Shown here in pieces: positions 52,063 to 61,600 of a DNA stretch of 64,000 nucleotides. The position numbers and the translations under genes were made by a program. Position 1 is the stretch's first letter, and the number at the start of each line of letters is the position of its first letter. The DNA is taken from assembly GCF_040214835.1 (NCBI RefSeq), contig NZ_CP157874.1:1740001-1804000 (forward strand), in the 5' to 3' direction. The stretch comes from Pseudomonas asiatica. Its GTDB lineage: Bacteria > Pseudomonadota > Gammaproteobacteria > Pseudomonadales > Pseudomonadaceae. Under the pieces are notes generated by a model. The model did not search any database and had not been told where the DNA came from. It was given only the letters and a program-made list of their open reading frames with translations.

Positions 52063-52089
52063 GAAACGTATGTTTCAAACACCTGTTTG
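52063..52089 (+). promoter_or_regulatory. Two overlapping PsrA operators in the psrA promoter
   Basis: GAAAC-GTAT-GTTTC (52063-52076) and CAAAC-ACCT-GTTTG (52076-52089) share one base. Both fit the Pseudomonas PsrA motif (G/C)AAAC-N2-4-GTTT(G/C). They lie 24 bases before the psrA ATG and suggest autorepression relieved by long-chain fatty acids. Confidence 0.8.
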
Positions 52090-52113
52090 TCTGGCGGAGT
52101 AGTCGGAGTAGTC

Positions 52114-52827
52114 ATGGCCCAATCGGAAACCGTTGAACGCATTCTCGATGCTGCCGAGCAGCTGTTCGCGGAAAGGGGGTTCGCAGAAACCTCGTTGCGG
52201 CTGATTACCAGCAAGGCCGGGGTCAACCTGGCGGCGGTCAACTATCACTTCGGCTCCAAGAAGGCCCTGATCCAGGCAGTGTTCTCGCGTTTCCTCGGGC
52301 CGTTCTGCGCCAGCCTCGAACGTGAGCTGGAGCGGCGCCAGGCCAAGCCGGAGCACAAGCCGAGCCTCGAAGAGCTGCTGGAAATGCTGGTCGAGCAGGC
52401 TTTGGCCGTGCAGCCGCGCAGCAACAACGACCTGTCGATCTTCATGCGCCTGCTGGGCCTGGCCTTCAGCCAGAGCCAGGGCCACCTGCGGCGTTACCTG
52501 GAAGACATGTACGGCAAGGTGTTCCGCCGCTACATGCTGCTGGTCAACGAGGCTGCACCGCGCATCCCGCCGCTGGAGCTGTTCTGGCGAGTGCACTTCA
52601 TGCTTGGCGCCGCCGCCTTCAGCATGTCCGGCATCAAGGCCCTGCGGGCGATTGCCGAGACCGATTTCGGCATCAACACCTCGATCGAGCAGGTAATGCG
52701 CCTGATGGTGCCTTTCCTGGCTGCGGGCATGCGTGCCGATAGCGGTGTTACCGACGACGCCATGGCCACCGCGCAGCTGCGCCCGCGCACCAAGACCAGC
52801 GCAGGCGCCTCCACCGCCAAGGCCTGA
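52114..52827 (+). CDS. psrA: TetR-type regulator PsrA
   Basis: 237-residue TetR-family repressor/activator that responds to long-chain fatty acids and controls fadBA and rpoS in pseudomonads. The N-terminal helix-turn-helix is clear (AEQLFAERGFAETSLRLITSKAGVNLAAVNYHFGSKKALI, about 12-51), followed by a helical ligand/dimer domain. Start at ATG 52114 (MAQSETVERIL); longer in-frame forms would translate through the operators. Divergent from lexA. Two PsrA-type operators sit in its promoter, so it probably controls itself. Confidence 0.94.
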   Translation: MAQSETVERILDAAEQLFAERGFAETSLRLITSKAGVNLAAVNYHFGSKKALIQAVFSRFLGPFCASLERELERRQAKPEHKPSLEELLEMLVEQALAVQPRSNNDLSIFMRLLGLAFSQSQGHLRRYLEDMYGKVFRRYMLLVNEAAPRIPPLELFWRVHFMLGAAAFSMSGIKALRAIAETDFGINTSIEQVMRLMVPFLAAGMRADSGVTDDAMATAQLRPRTKTSAGASTAKA

Positions 52828-52867
52828 AGGCTGGGCGGGGCAGGGCGCTTCGGCTAAGCTAGCGCCC

Positions 52868-53392
52868 ATGCCCGACCTCGACTTCCTGCACATTTCCCTC
52901 GCTGACCAGTGCCTTTATGGCTTTGCCGATGGCCAGCTGCGCCTGCGCGTGCCGGTTTCCACGGCGCGCAACGGCGCCGGCGAGCGCAACGGCTCGGGTT
53001 GCACGCCGTGTGGCCTGCACCAGGTGCGGGCGAAGATCGGTGCGGGCTTGCCGCTGAATGCGGTATTTGCCGGGCGGCGCTGGACCGGCGAGGTGTGGTC
53101 GCCGGCCTTGCATGCGCAATGCCCCGGCCGGGACTGGATCCTTACCCGCATTCTCTGGCTCAGTGGCTGCGAGCCGGGTGTCAACCGCCTGGGTGCGGTC
53201 GACACCTTCCGCCGTTATATCTACTTGCACGGCACCCCGGATACGGAACCCATGGGCGTAGCGCTGTCCCATGGTTGCATACGCCTGCGCAACACCGATT
53301 TGCTAAGCCTGTTCGAGCAGGTGCCGGCCCATTGCCCGGTGCGCATCGAGCAGGCCGCCTGCCCCCAGTGGGCTTCTCTCAGTCTTCAATGA
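52868..53392 (+). CDS. L,D-transpeptidase catalytic domain (YkuD) protein
   Basis: 174 residues that consist of the YkuD domain alone, with the active-site block HGTPDTEPMGVALSHGCIRLRN (catalytic Cys in SHGC, plus His). It would form or exchange 3-3 cross-links, or attach proteins to peptidoglycan. No signal peptide is seen from ATG 52868 (MPDLDFLHISL); longer frames upstream overlap psrA's end and are not secretion-like. How it would reach the periplasm is unclear. It precedes nagZ by 10 bases and is probably cotranscribed, a cell-wall pairing. Confidence 0.85.
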   Translation: MPDLDFLHISLADQCLYGFADGQLRLRVPVSTARNGAGERNGSGCTPCGLHQVRAKIGAGLPLNAVFAGRRWTGEVWSPALHAQCPGRDWILTRILWLSGCEPGVNRLGAVDTFRRYIYLHGTPDTEPMGVALSHGCIRLRNTDLLSLFEQVPAHCPVRIEQAACPQWASLSLQ

Positions 53393-53402
53393 AGGATTAC
53401 CC

Positions 53403-54413
53403 ATGACTGTCAGCCTGCAAGGCTCCCTGATGGTGGATATCGCCGGTAAATGGCTGACCGCCGAAGACCGTCACCTGCTGCGCCAGCCTGAAGTGGCCGG
53501 CCTGATCATCTTTGCCCGCAACATCGACAGCCCGCGCCAGGTGCGTGAACTGTGCGCGTCGATCCGCGCCATCCGCCCCGACCTGATCCTGGCGGTGGAC
53601 CAGGAGGGCGGCCGGGTGCAGCGCCTGCGCCAGGGCTTTGTGCGCCTGCCGGCCATGCGGGCGATAGCGGACAATGACAACGCCGAGTACCTGGCCGAGC
53701 AGTGCGGTTGGTTGATGGCGACCGAGGTGCTGGCGGTTGGCCTGGACCTCAGCTTTGCCCCGGTACTCGACCTGGACCACCAGCGCAGCGCCGTGGTGGG
53801 CAGCCGCGCCTTCGAGGGTGACCCGCTGCGTGCCACGCAACTGGCCGGGGCGTTCATCCGTGGCATGAATGCGGCGGGCATGGCGGCTTGTGGCAAGCAC
53901 TTCCCGGGGCATGGCTGGGCCGAGGCGGACTCGCATGTGGCCATTCCCACCGATGAGCGCAGCCTCGAACAGCTGCGCCAGGCCGACCTGGTGCCGTTCA
54001 CCCGCCTGAGCGGACAATTGGCGGCAGTGATGCCGGCGCATGTCATCTATCCGCAGGTCGACAACCAGCCGGCTGGCTTCTCGCGGCGCTGGTTGCAGGA
54101 CATCCTGCGTGGCGAGCTGGGCTTTGACGGGGTGATCTTCAGTGATGACCTGTCGATGGCGGGTGCGCATGTGGTCGGGGACGCGGCCAGTCGGATCGAG
54201 GCGGCGTTGAGCGCTGGCTGCGACATGGGCCTGGTGTGCAATGACCGGGCGGCGGCGGAGCTGGCGTTGAGTGCGGCGCAGCGGATGAAGGTCAAGCCCT
54301 CGCCCCGGATTGCGCGGATGCGTGGGCAAGGGTTTGCGCGGACGGATTATCGCCAGCAGCCGCGGTGGCTGGAGGCGTTGGGGGCGTTGCGGGAGGCGCA
54401 GCTGGTCGATTGA
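53403..54413 (+). CDS. nagZ: Beta-N-acetylhexosaminidase NagZ
   Basis: 336-residue cytoplasmic GH3 enzyme that removes N-acetylglucosamine from anhydro-muropeptides during cell-wall recycling; its product can induce beta-lactamase in pseudomonads. Visible blocks: DQEGGRVQRLRQGF, the catalytic KHFPGHG with His, and the C-terminal FSDDLSMAGA (nucleophile Asp region). Length is the family norm (about 335). It follows the YkuD gene closely. Its substrates come partly from lytic enzymes such as Slt (37544). Confidence 0.95.
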   Translation: MTVSLQGSLMVDIAGKWLTAEDRHLLRQPEVAGLIIFARNIDSPRQVRELCASIRAIRPDLILAVDQEGGRVQRLRQGFVRLPAMRAIADNDNAEYLAEQCGWLMATEVLAVGLDLSFAPVLDLDHQRSAVVGSRAFEGDPLRATQLAGAFIRGMNAAGMAACGKHFPGHGWAEADSHVAIPTDERSLEQLRQADLVPFTRLSGQLAAVMPAHVIYPQVDNQPAGFSRRWLQDILRGELGFDGVIFSDDLSMAGAHVVGDAASRIEAALSAGCDMGLVCNDRAAAELALSAAQRMKVKPSPRIARMRGQGFARTDYRQQPRWLEALGALREAQLVD

Positions 54414-54418
54414 CCGCG

Positions 54419-54731
54419 CCGGCCCCTTCGCGGGCATGCCCGCTCCCACAGGTGCTGTGCTGGTTTCGAAATTAGTGTTGTACCTGTCCCGGCCTCTTCG
54501 CGGGTGAACCCGCTCCCACAGAGGTATGGCGCTGGTTTCGAAATTGGTGTTGTACCTGTGCTGGCCTCTTCGCGGGTGAACCCGCTCCCACAGGTGCGGC
54601 GCTGGTTTCGAAATTGGTGTTGTAGCTGTGCTGGCCTCTTCGCGTGTAAACCCGCTCCCACAGGTACAGAACCGCCCTTGAGGGCACTGATATCCCTGTG
54701 GGAGCGGGCGTGCCCGCGAAGAGGCCGGTAC
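54419..54731. repeat. Array of four direct and one inverted REP units
   Basis: Four units of the CGCGGG...CCCGCTCCCACAG type in the same orientation (near 54423, 54491, 54560 and 54631) and a fifth inverted at 54693-54731. Three ~70-base segments (starting 54461, 54533, 54603) are near copies including the spacer (TGGTTTCGAAATT), so a REP-plus-spacer unit was duplicated in tandem. The region ends 21 bases before the helicase stop. Confidence 0.88.
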
Positions 54732-54751
54732 AGGCAGCGAGGGATTCTAGG

Positions 54752-57700
54752 CTACCGCCCGCGCTTCCCAGGCAGCGGCGCAAACAGCGCTTCGATCTCT
54801 TCATCCCCCAGCCGCCATTGCCCGGCCTGCCCGCCATCCAGCAGGCTCGCCGCCAGCGCCGCCTTCTCCTGCTGCAACAGCTGGATCTTTTCTTCCACTG
54901 TCCCCCGGGTGATCAGCTTGAACACGAACACCGGCTTGTCCTGGCCGATGCGGTAGGCGCGGTCGGTGGCCTGGTTTTCGCTGGCCGGGTTCCACCAGGG
55001 GTCGAAGTGGATCACCGTGTCTGCAGCCGTCAGGTTCAAGCCCACGCCACCTGCCTTGAGGCTGATCAGGAACACTTCGCTATCACCCTGCTGGAACTGC
55101 TGCACCGGCGTGCGCCGGTCGCGGGTGTCACCGGTCAGCAGGCTGTAGCGGATCTTGCGCTTCTCCAGCTCCTGCTCGATCAACGCCAGCATCGAGGTGA
55201 ACTGCGAGAACAACAGCACCCGGCGCCCTTCGCTCAGCAGCTCTTCGAGCATTTCCAGCAGCGCGCCCAGTTTGCCCTTGTCGGCCTGGTTGCCTTTGCT
55301 TTCCACCCCTTTGACCAGGCGCAGGTCGCAGCATACCTGGCGCAGCTTGAGCAGGGCGTCGAGGATGATGATCTGGCTGCGCGCGGCGCCATTGCGGGCG
55401 ATTTCATCGCGGACTTTCTTGTCCATGGCCACCCGCACGGCTTCGTAGGTGTCGCGCTGGGCATCGCTAAGCTCGACCCAGTGCACCATCTCGGTCTTGG
55501 CCGGCAGCTCGGTGGCCACCTGCTCCTTGGTGCGGCGCAGCAGGAACGGGCGGATGCGGCTGGCCAGGTGGGCCATGCGCTCGCTGTCGCCGTGGCGCTC
55601 GATCGGTGTGCGGTAGTCCTGGTTGAAGCGCTTCAGGTCACCCAGCCAGCCAGGCATGAGGAAGTGGAAGATCGACCACAGCTCGCCCAGGTTGTTTTCC
55701 ATTGGCGTGCCGGTCAGGCAGACGCGCTGATTGGCCCGCAGCTCGCAAACCGCGAGGGCGGCCTTGCTGGTGCTGCTCTTGATGTTCTGTGCCTCGTCCA
55801 GCACCAGCACATGCCAGGCCTGGGCGCGCAGGTGCTCGAGGTCGCGCGGCACCAGGGCATAGGTGGTCAGGACCAGGTCGTATTCGTGCAGTTTGGCGAA
55901 ATGCTTGCTGCGCCCCGGGCCTTGCAGGGCCAGCACGCGCAGCCCAGGGGCGAAGCGCTGGGCTTCGTCCAGCCAGTTGGGCACCAGGCTGGTCGGCATC
56001 ACCGCCAGGGCCGGTGCGCTCAGGCGCCCGGACTGTTTCTCCAACAGCAGGTGTGCCAGGGCCTGCAGGGTCTTGCCCAGCCCCATGTCGTCGCCGAGGA
56101 TGCCGCCGGTGCCCATCTCGCGCAGCGCCTGCAGCCAGTTCAGGCCTTGTTGCTGGTAAGGGCGCAGGCTGGCCTGCAGCCCGGTCGGCGGTTCTACCTG
56201 CAAGTCACGGGCATCGCGCAGGCGACGGCCCAGGTTGCGCACATGCTCGCCACCCTCCCAATGCAGGGGCATGCCGTCGATGTCGTTCAGGCGTGAGGCA
56301 TCGGCACGGTCCAGGCGCAGGGACGGGCCTGCGGCGTCTTCGTGCAGATACAGTTCGCCCAGGGTGCCCATCACTGCCTTGATGCGGCCATAGGGCAAGG
56401 CAACGCGCAGGGCCGGGGCATCGAGGCGGCCACGGTTGAGGTCGATCAGCAGGTGCTCGTCGTCACTGCGCCGGGCCAGTTCGCTGGGGCGCAGCAGTTC
56501 CGGGTTGCTGCGCAGCAGTTGCAGCACGATCGGCAGCAGGCTGTGGCGCTGGCCATCGACCACGATGCCCAGCTCCAGGTCGAACCATTCATGGCCGGGC
56601 GCTTCGTCGATGGTGGCGTACCAGTCGTCCACTTCCTGCAGGTTGAAGGCGAAGTCGCGGTGGATGTCGATGTTCCAACCGGCTTCGCGCAGGCTCGGCA
56701 GGCCTTCGCGGGCAAAGCGCAGCCAGGCTTCGTCATCGGGCAACTGGAGCATCTCGCCGGCACTGTCAGGCAGGGCCTTGCTTTGTCGGGTGGCGGCCTT
56801 GAAGCCCAGGTCGCGCAGCATCTTGCGCAGCGCCTGCTCGGCTTGCGGCTGGCGGCGGATGCGCTGGCTGGTGTTGTCTACCAGGCGGGTCAGCGGTTTT
56901 TCGTCGCTGCCGCTGGCGCGTAAACCGTCATAGTCGAACGCCAGTGCGGCCCGATGCTGCATCTGCCGCTGCATGCGGCCGGTCTTGGGCATGTAGGCGC
57001 TGAATTCAAGGCTGCCCAGCGTCAGGTGCGGCCTGGGTTGAATACTGTCGATCTCTTCACTGCGTACGCTTGTAGGCGTTGGAACCTGGCGATTCAGTGC
57101 GTTCAAGCGGTGGCTCAGGGGGATGATCAAGTGTTCGGGCACCGTAGGTGCGCTTGCCAGTTGGCTGGCAATGAACGGGTCAAGATCATGTACAAGCTTG
57201 CCAGTCATGCCCGTCTGGGTATCGATGTAATAGAGCGGGTCGAGCGGCAGTGCCATGTCATGCATCCGCTCATCATGGTGCCACGCACCACGATAGCTGC
57301 CGTTCTCAAGCCTCATCCAGCGAAACTCGGCCGGCAGTGTCGGCCCGGGGGCTAGTGGCAACAGTTGCTCGCCGTAGATCAGGCGGCCACTGGCCAGTGC
57401 GAACTCGTACAGCTCTGCGCCTTGCTTTCCTTCCAGCCTTGCGATTGGCATGTTGGTGTTTTTGCCAAGGGCGTCAATCAGCCTGAGGATGCGCAGGTCC
57501 TCATCAGTTACGTAACGTGGCGTGTAGTAGAGCATCTCAGGCAGCGAGCTGGCACGGGCGAGTTTCAGCTGGCCATCGGCTTCGCGGGTGCCTTTGGATA
57601 CGCTGAGCGTGCAAAGGCCGTGCTCATTAACGACCTTGTAGTAGAGCGACGGGCCTTTGCGCCTGGCAGGCTCGGCAGGCTTTGTCGGAGCTTCCAGGGC

Positions 57701-58096
57701 CTCGACCCAATGGGCGAGTTCAGGTGGGAGGTCCAGAGATTGCCGGGCTGCGTCAACCGTTGGGTGAGGGGCATCATGGCTGCCCTCGGCGTAATCCGGC
57801 CCGCGCTCCAGCAAATAGAGCGCAGCCGCACAATGCTTGCAGTCTTCGCCCACCGGGCATGAGCAAGTGCCTCGGCACTCCAGGCCATCTTCCGTCATGT
57901 CCAGCGTGATGCGCTGGTAGTAGGTCCGGCCGCCGGAACCTGCGCACTGGGCGCGGACGGTCATGTCGAGGATGGACACGATTTCGCTTCTGCCTTCCTC
58001 GGCGTAGTCCAGGCCGCGTTGCAGGGACTTGCGGTCAAACGCGAACGTCCAGCCGTCGTGCTCCCGCACAAAGAACTGCGCATCGCTCTCGCTCAC
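54752..58096 (-). CDS. SWIM zinc-finger SNF2-family helicase/ATPase
   Basis: 1114-residue DNA-dependent ATPase. N-terminal SWIM motif (CSCPVGEDCKHCAA near residue 80), a middle region of unknown fold (about 120-600), then the Swi2/Snf2 core: Walker A DDMGLGKTLQALAHLL, DEAQ box (LVLDEAQNIK), LTGTPMENNLGELWSIFHFL, and helicase-C motifs (LLFSQFTSML, GGVGLNLTAADTVIHFDPWWNP, DRAYRIGQ). Remodels nucleic acid-protein complexes; the target is unknown. It resembles other bacterial SNF2 proteins but is much longer than RapA-like ones at the N-terminus. It is followed by the REP array and starts one base beyond csiV. Confidence 0.88.
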   Translation of the reverse strand: MSESDAQFFVREHDGWTFAFDRKSLQRGLDYAEEGRSEIVSILDMTVRAQCAGSGGRTYYQRITLDMTEDGLECRGTCSCPVGEDCKHCAAALYLLERGPDYAEGSHDAPHPTVDAARQSLDLPPELAHWVEALEAPTKPAEPARRKGPSLYYKVVNEHGLCTLSVSKGTREADGQLKLARASSLPEMLYYTPRYVTDEDLRILRLIDALGKNTNMPIARLEGKQGAELYEFALASGRLIYGEQLLPLAPGPTLPAEFRWMRLENGSYRGAWHHDERMHDMALPLDPLYYIDTQTGMTGKLVHDLDPFIASQLASAPTVPEHLIIPLSHRLNALNRQVPTPTSVRSEEIDSIQPRPHLTLGSLEFSAYMPKTGRMQRQMQHRAALAFDYDGLRASGSDEKPLTRLVDNTSQRIRRQPQAEQALRKMLRDLGFKAATRQSKALPDSAGEMLQLPDDEAWLRFAREGLPSLREAGWNIDIHRDFAFNLQEVDDWYATIDEAPGHEWFDLELGIVVDGQRHSLLPIVLQLLRSNPELLRPSELARRSDDEHLLIDLNRGRLDAPALRVALPYGRIKAVMGTLGELYLHEDAAGPSLRLDRADASRLNDIDGMPLHWEGGEHVRNLGRRLRDARDLQVEPPTGLQASLRPYQQQGLNWLQALREMGTGGILGDDMGLGKTLQALAHLLLEKQSGRLSAPALAVMPTSLVPNWLDEAQRFAPGLRVLALQGPGRSKHFAKLHEYDLVLTTYALVPRDLEHLRAQAWHVLVLDEAQNIKSSTSKAALAVCELRANQRVCLTGTPMENNLGELWSIFHFLMPGWLGDLKRFNQDYRTPIERHGDSERMAHLASRIRPFLLRRTKEQVATELPAKTEMVHWVELSDAQRDTYEAVRVAMDKKVRDEIARNGAARSQIIILDALLKLRQVCCDLRLVKGVESKGNQADKGKLGALLEMLEELLSEGRRVLLFSQFTSMLALIEQELEKRKIRYSLLTGDTRDRRTPVQQFQQGDSEVFLISLKAGGVGLNLTAADTVIHFDPWWNPASENQATDRAYRIGQDKPVFVFKLITRGTVEEKIQLLQQEKAALAASLLDGGQAGQWRLGDEEIEALFAPLPGKRGR

Positions 58097-58097
58097 A

Positions 58098-58670
58098 TCA
58101 CTGCTCCATCATCTCCGGGTCCATCACTGGCATTTTAGGCGTACCTGGTGGTGTCACCTTCAGCAGCACCGCCAGGTGCCCACCGTCGAGGAAGGTCAGC
58201 TGGCCGCCCTTGACGTTGCTGTTGCTCTGCTTGAACTGCTCGCTTTGCAGCACGCTGCCGTTGCCGTCCAGCTGGTTGACCCAGAAGTTGGCCTCGACCG
58301 CAATGAAACGGCCCTCGGCGATGCTCAGGTTGCCTTCGATGGGGAAGTGGCCGAACTGCTCGGTGCCTTCGCCCAGGGCGATGCGGCTGGGCTCGCTGCC
58401 CACTTGCTGCTGCCAGGCCTTGTGCAGTAGCACGGTGTAGTCGGCGGTGGCTTCCAGGCGGGTGGCTTCGTCTTCCAGCGCCAGGCGGCGCTCGGCGTCC
58501 TTTTCCAGGCGTGGAGCGCCAGCGCTCCAGTCTTCGGGGGCGAACGGGCTGGTGAAGGCGGGCACGCTGTTCTGCCGCACCAGGATCATTTCTACCTGAT
58601 ACAGGCCTTCGGCGAAGGCGGCCGGGGCGAACAGCGCCAGCAGCAGGGTCAGGCAACGGATGGCACGCAT
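58098..58670 (-). CDS. csiV: CsiV-family peptidoglycan-associated protein
   Basis: 190-residue periplasmic protein with a signal peptide (MRAIRCLTLLLALFAPAAFA) and the CsiV/DUF pattern YQVEMILVRQNSVPAF, HAWQQQVGSEPSRIA-like middle and FWVNQLDGNGSV. In Vibrio CsiV is required for growth on some D-amino acid conditions. It lies between mfd (9 bases upstream) and the SNF2 gene (1-base gap), all minus strand, so these three are probably one transcript. Function here is inferred from the family only. Confidence 0.82.
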   Translation of the reverse strand: MRAIRCLTLLLALFAPAAFAEGLYQVEMILVRQNSVPAFTSPFAPEDWSAGAPRLEKDAERRLALEDEATRLEATADYTVLLHKAWQQQVGSEPSRIALGEGTEQFGHFPIEGNLSIAEGRFIAVEANFWVNQLDGNGSVLQSEQFKQSNSNVKGGQLTFLDGGHLAVLLKVTPPGTPKMPVMDPEMMEQ

Positions 58671-58679
58671 GGATCTTCC

Positions 58680-61600
58680 TTAGGCAGGCTGTGGGGTCAG
58701 GCGCTCGAACAGCGCCTCCAGGTTATTGAAGCGTTCGTCGGGGCGTTCCATCGGTACCAGGAAGCGGAACTGGGTGGCGCCTTCGAACTTGTAGCGTTTG
58801 GGCTGGCCCTGGATCAGCTTGATCAGGGTCAGCGGGTCGACCGGGGTCTCGGCCTCGAACTCGATCTTGCCGCCGTTGGGGCCGGCGTCGACTTTCTTGA
58901 TGCCGAGCTTTTCCGCGTGCAGCTTGAGCGAGGTCAGGCGCATCAGGTTCTTGGTCGGCTCGGGCAGCAGGCCGAAGCGGTCGATCATTTCCACCTGCAG
59001 GTCCTTGAGGCCTTCTTCATCGGCCGCCGAGGCAATGCGCTTGTACAGGATCAGCCGCGCATGCACGTCGGGCAGGTAGTCCTCGGGGATCAGTGCCGGC
59101 AGGCGCAGGTTGATTTCCGGGCCGCCGCCCAGCGGCTGCTCAAGGTTGGGCTGGGTGCCCTTGCGGATCGCCTTGACCGCGCGCTCGAGCATTTCCATGT
59201 ACAGGGTAAAGCCCACCGCCTGGATCTGCCCGCTCTGGCCTTCGCCCAGCAGCTCGCCGGCGCCGCGAATCTCCAGGTCGTTGGTGGCCAGCACGAAGCC
59301 GGCGCCGAGGTCCTGGGTGTTGGCGATCGCCTCCAGGCGTTTTTCGGCGTCGGCGCTGACCTTCTGCCGGGTTGGCGTCAGCAGGTAGGCGTAGGCCTGG
59401 TGGTGGCTGCGGCCAACACGGCCGCGCAGCTGGTGCAGCTGGGCCAGGCCGAACTTGTCGGCACGCTCGATGACGATGGTGTTGGCGCTGGGCACGTCGA
59501 TACCGGTTTCGATGATGGTCGAGGCCACCAGCACGTTGAAGCGCTTGTGGTAGAAGTCGCTCATCACCTGTTCCAGCTCGCGCTCGCGCATCTGCCCGTG
59601 GCCGATGCCGATGCGCGCCTCTGGCACCAGTTCGGCAAGGTCGGCGGCGCATTTCTCGATGGTTTTCACATCGTTGTGCAGGTAGTACACCTGGCCACCG
59701 CGCAGTAGCTCGCGCAGCAGCGCCTCCTTGACCGTGCTCTTGTTCTGCTCCATGACGAAGGTGCGTACCGACAGGCGGCGCGCCGGCGGCGTGGCGATGA
59801 TCGACAGGTCGCGCATGCCCGCCACCGCCATGTTCAGCGTACGCGGGATCGGCGTGGCGGTGAGGGTGAGGATGTCCACCTCGCTGCGCAGGGCCTTGAG
59901 CTGTTCCTTCTGGCGCACGCCAAAACGGTGCTCTTCGTCGATGATGGCCAGGCCCAGGTCCTTGAAGCGTACATCGTCCTGCAGCAGCTTGTGGGTGCCG
60001 ATGAGGATGTCGATCTTGCCTTCGGCCAGATCGGCGGCGGCGTTGGCCACTTCCTTGGCCGACTTGAAGCGGCTCATCACCTCCACGGTCACCGGCCAGT
60101 CGGCAAAGCGGTCGCGGAAGCTGTTGTAGTGCTGCTGGGCGAGCAGGGTGGTGGGCACCAGCACGGCCACCTGGCGGCCGCTGTGCACGGCAATGAATGC
60201 CGCGCGCATGGCCACTTCGGTCTTGCCGAAGCCGACGTCGCCGCACACCAGGCGGTCCATCGGCTTGGGCGCCAGCATGTCGGCGCGCACCGCTTCGATG
60301 GCAGCCTGCTGGTCCGGGGTTTCCTCGAACGGGAAGCCGGCGCTGAAGGTGGCGTAGTCGGCGGACGGGTCGGCAAATGCATAGCCCTTGCGCGCGGCGC
60401 GGCGGGCATAGATGTCGAGCAGCTCGGCGGCCACGTCGCGCACCTGTTCGGCGGCCTTGCGCTTGGCCTTCTGCCAGGCCTCCGAGCCCAGCCGGTGCAG
60501 CGGTGCCAGGGCATCGTCGCTGCCGGTGTAGCGGGCGATCAGGTGCAGGTTGGCCACCGGCACGTACAGCTTGGCGCCCTCGGCGTATTCCAGGGTGAGG
60601 AATTCGGCGGCCTGGCCGTCGATTTCCAGGGTTGCCAGGCCCAGGTAGCGACCCACGCCATGGTCGATGTGCACCACCGGCGCGCCTTCGCGCAGCTCGG
60701 TCAGGTTCTTGATCACCGCGTCGTTGGCGGTTTCGCCGCGCTTGTCGCGGCGCCGGCGCTGCATGACCCGCTGGCCGAACAGCGGGCTTTCGGCGACCAG
60801 AGCGATGGCTGGGTCGTCCAGCAGCAGGCCTTCGTCCAGCGGGGCGATGGTGATTGCCAGGCGTTCGCTGCCGGTGATGAAGTCGGCCCAGCCGTCGACG
60901 GTATGCGGGCGCAGTTTCAGCCGTTCGAGCAGCTCCAGCAGCACTTCGCGCCGGCCTGCCGATTCGGCGGTGAACAACACCCGGCCAGGGAACTGGTCGA
61001 GGAAATTGGCCAGTTCGGCCAAGGGCTGGTTGGCCTTGGCCTCGATTGCCAGGTTGGGAAGGGGGCGCGCCGGGAAGCGCTCGCGGCCCACGCCCGGGTC
61101 GAGGTCTTCGGTGCTGACCACTACCCGTGGCCATTGCTTGAGCCGGGCGAAGCAGTCTTCCACCGGCAGGAACAGTTCGGCCGGTGGCAGCAGCGGCCGG
61201 CTCAGGTCGCCACGGCGGTCTTCATAACGCCCGCGCACGTCGTTCCAGAAGTGTTCGGCGGCCTGTTCCACGCCGGGCAGCGAGAACACCTGGGTGTCGG
61301 CCGGCAGGTAGTCGAACAGGGTCGAGGTTTCTTCGAAGAACAGCGGCAGGTAGTACTCGATGCCGGCGGGGATGATGCCGCTGGCCAGGTCCTGGAAGAT
61401 CGCGCTGCGGCGGAAATCGACATCGAAGCGTTCGCGGAAGCGCGCCTTGAAACGGGTCACTTCCTCTTTCTGCATCGGGAACTCGCGCGCCGGCAGCAGG
61501 CGCACCGAATCCACCTTGTCGATCGAGCGCTGGGTCTCTGGGTCGAAGGTGCGCAGCGTCTCGATCTCGTCATCGAACAGGTCGATGCGGTAGGGCAGCT

